Source: Sinomonas cellulolyticus (GTDB lineage Bacteria > Actinomycetota > Actinomycetes > Actinomycetales > Micrococcaceae). Taken from it: a stretch of DNA of 64,000 bases. Under the pieces are notes generated by a model. That model was given only the letters and a program-made list of their open reading frames with translations, searched no databases and was not told the origin of the DNA. Made by a program: the position numbers and the translations under genes. Below, in pieces: positions 55,820-62,420 of this stretch; the first letter of the stretch is position 1; every line of letters starts with the position of its first letter. The stretch spans positions 186,001-250,000 of the forward strand of contig NZ_BNCM01000002.1 in assembly GCF_014656475.1 (NCBI RefSeq). Direction: 5' to 3'.

Positions 55820-55836
55820 GAAACGAAGGATGCGTG

Positions 55837-56313
55837 ATGGACAGCACCGACGACGACCTCCTCCTCGAGCGACAGCTCTGCTTCGCGCTGGCGCTCGCGA
55901 GCCGGAGCGTCATCGCGTCCTACCGCCCGGTTCTGGACCGGCTCGGGATCACCCATCCCCAGTACCTCGTGATGCTTGCCCTGTGGGAGCGTTCCCCCCG
56001 CACCGTCAAGGACATCAGCGAGGCGCTCCTTCTCGAACCGGCCACCGTGACCCCTTTGCTCAAGCGGCTCGAGGAAGCAGGGCTGGTGACCCGCGCCCGC
56101 CAGCCGGGCAACGAGCGCGCGCTCGACGTCGCGCTCACACCACGCGGAGTCGCCCTCCGGGAACAGGCCCTGTCCGTGCCGACGACCATGATGGCCCGGC
56201 TCGACATCAGCCGCGAGGAGGCAGCCGACCTTCATGGGTCGATGATGCGCCTCATCGCGGCGGCACAGGCCAGCAGGGCGGCGGACGCCGCGGCGCCCCG
56301 GGGGCAACGCTGA
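55837..56313 (+). CDS. MarR-family regulator, OhrR-like
   Basis: 158 residues. The start MDSTDDDLLLERQLCFALALASRS (in part) places a Cys at the position of the peroxide-sensing Cys of OhrR. YRPVLDRLGITHPQYLVMLAL and the winged helix (VKDISEALLLEPATVTPLLK, RLEEAGLVTRARQPGNERAL) fit the family. It therefore probably senses organic hydroperoxide, but no ohr peroxidase gene is adjacent. GAAGGA precedes ATG 55837. Confidence 0.85.
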   Translation: MDSTDDDLLLERQLCFALALASRSVIASYRPVLDRLGITHPQYLVMLALWERSPRTVKDISEALLLEPATVTPLLKRLEEAGLVTRARQPGNERALDVALTPRGVALREQALSVPTTMMARLDISREEAADLHGSMMRLIAAAQASRAADAAAPRGQR

Positions 56314-56370
56314 GACCGTCCGCGGGCGGCATGACCGTCGGCGGGCGGCATGACCGTCCGCGGGCGGCAT
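56314..56370. repeat. 19-bp tandem repeat, three units
   Basis: GACCGTCCGCGGGCGGCAT repeats at 56314, 56333 and 56352 (the middle unit has one base changed), followed by a decayed fourth. It starts within one base of the OhrR-like gene stop, in the gap before the lipoprotein gene. Confidence 0.88.
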
Positions 56371-56418
56371 GGCCGTCGGTCACTGGCAACGGTTGTGCCG
56401 GTATGGGACGGTTGAGCT

Positions 56419-56934
56419 GTGCAGCCTCTGACCAGTGCGGTAGTGCTGAGGCGACGCCTGTCCCTCGTCTGGAGGCTGGTCGCTGGCACCGGCCTCGTCG
56501 CACTCCTTGCCGCGTGCGCGGTCGGAGCCGGAGGGTCGGGCGCCCGATCCTCGAACGGCCCCTCTCTTCCTGGGTCACCGAGTGGCACCCCCGGTGCGCC
56601 GACGGCGGACCTCGAGGTCGTCGTCGTGCGCGCCCCGGGCGAGCCGGGGCAGCGGTGGACCCTGCGCTGTGCGGGCGGGGATCCGCTTCCCGGGAGCACG
56701 CACCCTGCCGCGGCGTCTGCCTGCGCGCTTGTCGCCGCGCACCCCGGGCTCCTGGGCCCGCCACCCAAGGACCGCGTGTGCACCCAGCTGTACGGCGGCC
56801 CGGACGTGGCGACGGTGAGCGGAACGGTCGACGGCGCCCCCGTCAGTCGGCAGTTCACGCGCACCGATGGCTGTGGCGTCGCGGACTGGGCCGCGGCGCA
56901 GGCCCTGCTCGGCCCTCCCGGGGACGCCCTCTGA
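56419..56934 (+). CDS. SSI-like serine protease inhibitor lipoprotein
   Basis: 171 residues. The signal and lipobox end LVALLAAC, giving a lipid-anchored Cys near residue 33, followed by a Gly/Ser/Pro linker. The domain from about residue 63 matches the Streptomyces subtilisin-inhibitor fold (PF00720): RWTLRCAGGDPLPGSTHPAA, VCTQLYGGPDVATVSGTVDG and FTRTDGCGVADW, with the two expected Cys pairs. It probably protects the cell surface from subtilisin-type proteases. A 1036-residue subtilase is encoded 1.3 kb away on the opposite strand. Confidence 0.8.
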   Translation: MQPLTSAVVLRRRLSLVWRLVAGTGLVALLAACAVGAGGSGARSSNGPSLPGSPSGTPGAPTADLEVVVVRAPGEPGQRWTLRCAGGDPLPGSTHPAAASACALVAAHPGLLGPPPKDRVCTQLYGGPDVATVSGTVDGAPVSRQFTRTDGCGVADWAAAQALLGPPGDAL

Positions 56935-56936
56935 CC

Positions 56937-56975
56937 CCGGGTCACCTCCCTGCCACACGGGTCACCTCCCTGCGC
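56937..56975. repeat. Two GGGTCACCTCCCTG copies
   Basis: CGGGTCACCTCCCTGC occurs at about 56939 and again at about 56959 in the short gap between the inhibitor and glycosylase-family genes. It is the same family as the array at 1142. Confidence 0.7.
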
Positions 56976-56996
56976 GCCCTCAGGGATAATCGATAG

Positions 56997-57944
56997 GTGC
57001 CCCTCCCCCTCCATCCGAGTCGCGACTCGGCCCGCCGAGTCCTCGCCGAGGACGAGTGGCTCCCCCGCGCCCGGGCCCACGCGGAGCGGGTCGCCCGGTT
57101 CGCCGAGCCATTCGTGGCACGCCGCAACGCCGGGAAGAAGCACCCGATCGAGGACTTCCTGTTCACCTACTACACCCACAAGCCCGGGCAGCTGGGCCGC
57201 TGGCATCCCGGCGCCGGGACAGCGCTCACCGGAAACGCAGCCGAGGAGCGGCTCGGCTGGAAGCACTATCGCGCCCTGACCGACGCCGAGCGGGAGGCGG
57301 CCGGGATCGAGGCCGATGCGACCGCCGTCGTGCTCGACCTGCCGGCATACGCCGCCGAGCGCGAGGAAACCATCAGATTCTGCGCACTCATCCTGCGTGG
57401 CACGATGTCGCGCCCGGCGAACTTCGGCTGCTTCGGGCTGCACGAGTGGGCGATGGCATACCGCTCGGCGAAGTTCGGCGTCCGGCACGAGTACCTCCCC
57501 CTGCGCCTCGGCGCCGACGGCACGGACCGCGTGCTCGAGGAGCACCGGATCCGCTGCACGCACTTCGACGCGTTCCGCTTCTACACGCCAGACGCCGCGC
57601 CGCTCAACGAGCTCCAGCCCACCCGTGCCACCCAGCGCGACCTCGAGCAGCCCGGGTGTCTGCACGCGAACATGGACCTTTACAAGTGGGCGTACAAGCT
57701 CGGGGCGGCCGTTGCCGGTGAACTGCTCATGGACTGCTTCGAGCTCGCGTGGAGGATCCGCGCCATGGACATGCAGGCCTCGCCCTACGACCTCACCGCC
57801 TGGGGGTTCGAGCCGATCGCCATTGAGACGCCGGCGGGCAAGGCCGCCTATGTCGAGGCGCAGCGCGGGTTCGCCGCCGAGGCCGCCGTGCTGCGGGAGC
57901 GGCTCACGACGGCGCTCGCTCCCCTGGAGGCGGCGCTCGCCTGA
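56997..57944 (+). CDS. Protein annotated as 3-methyladenine DNA glycosylase in actinobacteria
   Basis: 315 residues from GTG 56997. Recognisable stretches are GKKHPIEDFLFTYYTHKPGQ, LGRWHPGAGTAL, GWKHYRALTDAE, NFGCFGLHEWAMAYRS, RCTHFDAFRFYTP and QPGCLHANMDLYKWAYKLG. Close relatives in Micrococcaceae carry the 3-methyladenine DNA glycosylase name, from memory, but I see no helix-hairpin-helix motif to support it. Conserved His, Cys and Asp residues suggest a metal-dependent enzyme. Treat the function as unproven. Confidence 0.7.
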   Translation: MPLPLHPSRDSARRVLAEDEWLPRARAHAERVARFAEPFVARRNAGKKHPIEDFLFTYYTHKPGQLGRWHPGAGTALTGNAAEERLGWKHYRALTDAEREAAGIEADATAVVLDLPAYAAEREETIRFCALILRGTMSRPANFGCFGLHEWAMAYRSAKFGVRHEYLPLRLGADGTDRVLEEHRIRCTHFDAFRFYTPDAAPLNELQPTRATQRDLEQPGCLHANMDLYKWAYKLGAAVAGELLMDCFELAWRIRAMDMQASPYDLTAWGFEPIAIETPAGKAAYVEAQRGFAAEAAVLRERLTTALAPLEAALA

Positions 57945-58006
57945 GACCTGCTCGCGCCTCAATGATGTGCCCGTGCACGAGGATCTCTTCGGGCAGCGGT
58001 GACGGT

Positions 58007-58094
58007 GGACGGGACCCCACAACCGGCCGGACGGGACCCCGCAACGCGCCGGACGGGACCCCGCAACGCGCCGGACGGGACCCCACAACGCGGC
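58007..58094. repeat. 22-bp tandem repeat, four units
   Basis: GGACGGGACCCCGCAACGCG (first 20 of 22 bases) repeats at 58007, 58029, 58051 and 58073 with small changes. It lies in the 230-bp gap between convergent genes, just before the terminator hairpin. Confidence 0.9.
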
Positions 58095-58142
58095 TGCCCC
58101 GCCTCCGCCGTCCGTGAAGGACGACGTCAACGGGGCAGCCGT
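58090..58142. terminator. Bidirectional terminator hairpin
   Basis: CGGCTGCCCCG pairs with CGGGGCAGCCG across a loop of about 29 nt. It lies between the glycosylase-family gene and the subtilase gene, 33 bp past the subtilase stop. Confidence 0.75.
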
Positions 58143-58174
58143 GGGTGCGTGATGCGGGTGAATGGCCCGGCTGA

Positions 58175-61100
58175 TTACCGCCCGGGCACGGAGTCCACAG
58201 ACGCCATCGACGGAGCGCCTGCCGGCGCGGCGGTGGCCGCACCGGAGCCGACAGTCAGGTCGACCCAGCTGCGGATGCCGTTGGCACCGAATGAGAGTCG
58301 GCCCATGTAGGCACCTTGCGAGAGTCCGTTCCAGGACAGGGTCTCCGTGGCCTGGGTGCCGTTAGCGGCCATGATCGGGTTGGGTGCCACGGTGGCGTTG
58401 CCCGCGTCGCCCGCCCACGCCGCTGCCTGGATGACTGCATCCGTGGCGGTGCTGCCCGGCGAAGCGAACAGATTCGCGATGACGTAGTACGTGCCCGCGA
58501 TCGGGTTCGGGACCACGAGCGACTCGCTCGCGGATCCCGTGGCGGCAGTGAACTGCTTGAGGCCGCCGGAGCCGTTCGGGCCGAGGACGTACAGGTCCCA
58601 GTCGCTCTGGTCATTGGCAGCGTTGAGCACGAACCGCGCCGCCTTCTGACCGGCCGGAATCGTCACGGCGACGACGCCGTTGGAGGCGTCGTTGGCCCAG
58701 GCGAGGGAGCCCGGGACCTTGGTGACGGCCTTCTGGGAGACGGGCGCGAGGCCCTCGATTCCCACGGGGATCGGGCTGTCCGAGCCGGAGGTCAGGGTGA
58801 ACGTGCCGGAGCCGTCGCCGGTGGCCGAGGAGAAGCTGTACGACGGGGACACCTTGGCCTCGACCGGACGGATCGCGATCGGCGACGTGACAGTGCGCGG
58901 GCCGACCCACGAGAGCGAGCCCGTGGTGAACTTCCCGTTCTGTGCGGAGATGTTCTTGATCGTGATCGTCACCTCGCGGGTCTGGCCCGCCTTGGAGAAG
59001 TTGAGCGCCTGGGGTTCCACGTGGAAGTCGATCCCGGGCAGGTTCACCGTGGGGCGGTAGAGGCCCGGGACGAGCGCGGTGATCTGGCGCTTGACCTGCA
59101 CCTCCCCCACGAGCGAGCCGAGGGCGATCGAGGGCAGGTTCACATCCTTCGCCTCGGTCTGGCCGCTGATGAACGCGTTCCAGTCCTTCGCGCCGGCGTT
59201 GTAGACGAGGCCGGGGTCGGTCACCCTTGTCGTGTCGACGTGGCCGGCACCCCCGTCGAACGGGTTCCTGTTGGGCGCACCGTCCGCAGTGACGAGCGGG
59301 TACGCCGTCGTCATCATCGCGGACTTGACCATCGCGGGAGTCCACGTCGGGTTCTTGCCGAGCACGAGCGCTCCCACGCCCGCGATGTGCGGGGACGCCA
59401 TCGAGGTGCCGGACATGAAGCCGAACTGCTCGCCGCCGCTCGCAATCGGCGAGACGCCCGCGAGGACGTTCACGCCCGGTGCCGAGATGTCCGGCTTGAG
59501 CAGGTCACCGCCGGAGGCGAGCGACGGGCCGCGGGAGGAGAACCCAGCGATCTGCGGGGCCGGCGCAGCCGGCTTGCCCGTCAGGTCACCCTTGACGAGG
59601 CTGAGCGTGAGAGTCGGGTCGGCAGCGACCTTGCCCTTGAGCTCGGGGCCCTCGGGGGCGTTGACGTGGATGGTCGGAACCGAGTGGAGGTCGGAATCCT
59701 CCGAGCTCGGCGTGAGGTTGACGAGCACCATGCCCACGCCCCCGGCCCGCTTGACCTCGGCGGACTTCTCGACGCGGGCATTGACGCCGCGGTCGCAGAT
59801 GACAATCTTCCCGGAGACCTTCGCCGGGTCGAGCGTCTCGGGCAGGCAGAGGTTCGCGTCGGCGGCACCGGGCAGAGCGGCGTCGGCGGCGATGACGGGC
59901 TGCTTGTTCGTGACCTCGCCGCTCATCACCGTGGCACCGCGGTACTTCGAGCCGTCCGAGAGGAGCACGGTGCCCACCAGATCGCCCGGGAAGGTGCTCG
60001 CGGCGACCGACGTGACCCACGGTGCGGCGTGGTTGACCGTGGACGGCGTCGGGCCGGAGTTGCCGGCCGAGTTCGCCACGAAGATGCCCGCGGAGGCCGC
60101 GTTCAGGAAAGCGAGCGCCACCGGGTCGGTGGTCGAGTTCGTGTTCCCGGAGATGGAGTAGTTCAGGACGTCCACGCCGTCGAGGATGGCAGCCTCGATC
60201 GCCTGGACGGAGGCAGAGGAGTAGCAGCCGCCCGTGTTCGGGTCGGTGTCCTCCCAGCACACCTTGTACACGGCGACCTTGGCCGCCGGCGCGACCCCGG
60301 AGCTGACCCCGAAGTCGGTTCCCGCGATGCTCATCTTCACGTCCGCGTTCCCGGCGGCCGTCGATGCGGTGTGGGTGCCGTGCGAGCCGACGTCCACCGG
60401 GGAGATGAGCTCCTCGGGCGACCGCTTCTCGGGAGGGACGCTCTTGAGGAACGCGTCGGCGAAGTAGCGGGCGGAGAGGACCTTGGAGTCGCAGGCGCTG
60501 CCGTCGAAGGAGGCCCCGGTGCCGGTGCCCTTCTGGCACTCGCCCTTGAACGTCTGGCCGTCGCCCTTGAGCATGGCGATGGTTCCGTCCCCGTCCAGGT
60601 AGGGGACGCCGATCTCCGGCTTGGCGCCCTTCGCGAGGGGCCCGACCTGCTCGCCGGCGAGGAACGGGTTGTCGGGGGTGTAGCCCGTGTCGATGACCCC
60701 GACGACGGTGCCCTTGCCAGCGCCCTCCTTGCCGCCGAACTGGGTAGCCCACGCGCCCTGCTGCCCGGTGAGCTTCATGAAGTCGTTGCTCGTGTAGTCG
60801 GGGGCGTGCTGCTCATCCTGGGCCACGGTGAGGACGGCGGCGTCCTTCGCGAGCCGGGCGGCCTGCTCACCGGTGAGGTCTGCGGTGAAGCCATTGAGAG
60901 CCGTGGTGTACTGCTGGCCGACGCTGATCCCGTGCTTGCCGGCGAGGTCCCTCTGGGCCTTGCGCAGGTGGGCGTCGTACGCCTTGACGCTCGGCGAGCC
61001 CGCGTCCACCTTGCGGCCCGTCTCGGGCTTCGTCGCCGCATAGCCGGGAGTGCCGCCGTCGTACGCCGCGACGGCCTCCTCGGCGAGGACCACGATGTAC

Positions 61101-61285
61101 CGGCCGTCGGGGTAGACCTTGCCGGAGTCGGCGGCGGCGGGGGAGGCGGCCGGAGCACTGGGGGTGATGTCCGGAGCGGCATGGGCGGGGAGTGCGAGCG
61201 CGCTGAACGCAAGCGGGAGGCCGACGGCGAGCGCCGCCAGGCGCTGCCGGCGTGGCCCTGCGCCGGCGAGTGGTTGTCTCTTCAC
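58175..61285 (-). CDS. Secreted subtilisin-family (S8) protease, multi-domain
   Basis: 1036 residues. The signal peptide ends near ALPAHA-AP (about residue 36). An I9 propeptide (YIVVLAEEAVAAYDG, YTTALNGFTADLTGEQ) precedes the catalytic domain, with Asp in VVGVIDTGYTP, His in GSHGTHTASTAAG, Asn in VANSAGNSG and Ser in FMSGTSMASPHIAG. A PA domain is inserted (KIVICDRGVNARVEKSAEVK). The C-terminus carries fibronectin-III-like and pre-peptidase-type beta domains. The length and layout match actinobacterial S8 proteases. A long structured leader precedes it. Confidence 0.95.
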   Translation of the reverse strand: MKRQPLAGAGPRRQRLAALAVGLPLAFSALALPAHAAPDITPSAPAASPAAADSGKVYPDGRYIVVLAEEAVAAYDGGTPGYAATKPETGRKVDAGSPSVKAYDAHLRKAQRDLAGKHGISVGQQYTTALNGFTADLTGEQAARLAKDAAVLTVAQDEQHAPDYTSNDFMKLTGQQGAWATQFGGKEGAGKGTVVGVIDTGYTPDNPFLAGEQVGPLAKGAKPEIGVPYLDGDGTIAMLKGDGQTFKGECQKGTGTGASFDGSACDSKVLSARYFADAFLKSVPPEKRSPEELISPVDVGSHGTHTASTAAGNADVKMSIAGTDFGVSSGVAPAAKVAVYKVCWEDTDPNTGGCYSSASVQAIEAAILDGVDVLNYSISGNTNSTTDPVALAFLNAASAGIFVANSAGNSGPTPSTVNHAAPWVTSVAASTFPGDLVGTVLLSDGSKYRGATVMSGEVTNKQPVIAADAALPGAADANLCLPETLDPAKVSGKIVICDRGVNARVEKSAEVKRAGGVGMVLVNLTPSSEDSDLHSVPTIHVNAPEGPELKGKVAADPTLTLSLVKGDLTGKPAAPAPQIAGFSSRGPSLASGGDLLKPDISAPGVNVLAGVSPIASGGEQFGFMSGTSMASPHIAGVGALVLGKNPTWTPAMVKSAMMTTAYPLVTADGAPNRNPFDGGAGHVDTTRVTDPGLVYNAGAKDWNAFISGQTEAKDVNLPSIALGSLVGEVQVKRQITALVPGLYRPTVNLPGIDFHVEPQALNFSKAGQTREVTITIKNISAQNGKFTTGSLSWVGPRTVTSPIAIRPVEAKVSPSYSFSSATGDGSGTFTLTSGSDSPIPVGIEGLAPVSQKAVTKVPGSLAWANDASNGVVAVTIPAGQKAARFVLNAANDQSDWDLYVLGPNGSGGLKQFTAATGSASESLVVPNPIAGTYYVIANLFASPGSTATDAVIQAAAWAGDAGNATVAPNPIMAANGTQATETLSWNGLSQGAYMGRLSFGANGIRSWVDLTVGSGAATAAPAGAPSMASVDSVPGR

Positions 61286-61587
61286 GCGGGAGACCTTTCA
61301 TGGGGCGAGGATGTGATCTCCGCCACTGGCGGAGTCCGGCCCAAGCTACCCGAAACGTGTGCTTCATACCAGTCAATTGGCAGGAAATTCCCTGCTGGAT
61401 AACAGGCTGGCTCCAGCCTCCGCCAAATGATCACCGCGGACGCTCGAGACGACCGCCCCGAGATGCTTGGGGAGGACGGTCGTTCTGAATAACGGCACAA
61501 AACAATGTGCCATTGACACGGTTCTTTCGCCTCTAGCGAGGAGTAAATTTCCGGGTACGCGATCGAGGACCGCAAGGAGCTGGGGAC
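61286..61587. other. Divergent intergenic region with several hairpins
   Basis: This 302-bp gene-free stretch separates the subtilase gene (minus) and a small plus-strand ORF. Hairpins read as CTCCGCCA/TGGCGGAG (61317-61333), GCAGG/CCTGC (61380-61395), GGCTGG/CCAGCC (61404-61417) and ACGACCG..CCCC/GGGG..CGGTCGT (61449-61483). The first three would lie in the subtilase 5' leader. A TTGACA occurs at about 61514 for the plus direction. I could not match a known riboswitch. Confidence 0.6.
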
Positions 61588-61737
61588 ATGTCCGGGAAGC
61601 CCAAGAGCGGATTGCCCGTCATCATGGCCTTTGCTGTCACCGTGGGACTGACGCGTCTGGTTCTCCAGAAAGTCAAGGATGACAAGGAGGCAGGCAAAGC
61701 GCAGGAGATGGACACCGGGACACCGCCGCAGGGCTGA
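61588..61737 (+). CDS. Small membrane protein, 49 residues
   Basis: ATG 61588 follows AAGGAG by 9 nt. The protein reads MSGKPKSGLPVIMAFAVTVG then LTRLVLQKVKDDKEAGKAQE and MDTGTPPQG. One predicted helix (about 9-26) is followed by a charged tail. There is a strong rho-independent-like terminator 79 bp after the stop, so it has its own transcription unit. No family was recognised. It is too short for usual gene finders. Confidence 0.65.
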   Translation: MSGKPKSGLPVIMAFAVTVGLTRLVLQKVKDDKEAGKAQEMDTGTPPQG

Positions 61738-61815
61738 GAGGCCTCGAGCCCCACGCGGTCCGGACACCCAGAGGCCCGAATCCGTAGAAACTCATCACAG
61801 AAAGCCACACGCGAT

Positions 61816-61848
61816 GAGGGGCGCGCCGCAGACGGCGCGCCCCTCTTT
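61816..61848. terminator. Terminator, perfect 13-bp stem plus T run
   Basis: GAGGGGCGCGCCG pairs perfectly with CGGCGCGCCCCTC across a 4-nt loop, followed by TTT on the plus strand. It lies between the 49-residue ORF and the convergent YchJ-like gene. Confidence 0.9.
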
Positions 61849-61881
61849 CCCTGCCGGCCGCCGAGACGGAAGCCCGCTCGC

Positions 61882-62307
61882 CTAGTCGACGTCGCCGTCG
61901 AGGTAGAACCAGCGTCCGCCCTCGCGCACAAACCTCGAGTGCTCGCGCAGCACGCCGCGCCGACCGCTGGGACCGCCCTCCCGCCAGTGGGCAGCGAAGT
62001 CCACGGTGCCTTCCGTGTCGAACGGGCCGCCCGCCGTCGTACGCACGACGTCGAGGCGGCGCCATTGCGTCTCGTCGTCGAGTTCCAGCGCCGCGGGGCG
62101 GGTGGACGGATGCCAGGTGGCGAGCAGGTAGTCGGCCATGGCAGTGCCGCCCACCGCGAACGCTGTGTAGCGCGAGCGCATGAGCGCTTCCGCCGTCGGG
62201 GCTCCGGCCCCGTCCCCCATCCGGGCCGCCTCGTGGTAGCGGGCGCAGCAGGCGGCGTACGTGTCGCCGGCGCCGCACGGGCAGCGCGATTCGGGGTCGA
62301 GGGTCAC
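61882..62307 (-). CDS. YchJ-like UPF0225/SEC-C motif protein
   Basis: 141 residues. The N-terminal SEC-C-type zinc site is CPCGAGDTYAACCARYHEAA. The rest is an NTF2-like YchJ domain (ALMRSRYTAFAVGGTAMADY, LLATWHPSTRP, VDFAAHWREGG). The family role is unknown; relatives bind zinc. The start ATG 62307 fits the conserved end. A copy of the dispersed 11-mer lies within (62033-62043). Confidence 0.9.
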   Translation of the reverse strand: MTLDPESRCPCGAGDTYAACCARYHEAARMGDGAGAPTAEALMRSRYTAFAVGGTAMADYLLATWHPSTRPAALELDDETQWRRLDVVRTTAGGPFDTEGTVDFAAHWREGGPSGRRGVLREHSRFVREGGRWFYLDGDVD

Positions 62308-62327
62308 GTGGCCAGCTTAGCCAGCCC

Positions 62328-62405
62328 TTGAGGGGTCACATCCCCGGTGAGGGGTCACATCCCACGGGTGCCATGTGACCCCTCACCGGGGAAATGACCC
62401 CTCAA
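62328..62405. repeat. Long near-perfect inverted repeat of the GGGGTCAC family
   Basis: Two 33-nt arms (62328-62360 and 62373-62405) pair except for a 2x2 mismatch, around a 12-nt loop. Each arm contains GGGGTCA twice. The left end, TTGAGGGGTCACATCCC, is the same as at 15595. It lies between two minus-strand genes, 15 bp after the sialidase stop, and can act as its terminator. Confidence 0.9.
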
Positions 62406-62420
62406 CGTGGGGTGGGTGGG

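Noticed and set aside
61286..61587. c-di-AMP (ydaO) riboswitch before the subtilase or M23 gene
   Set aside because: Actinobacterial wall-hydrolase genes can carry it, but I could not find its conserved core in either leader. Left as an unassigned structured leader.
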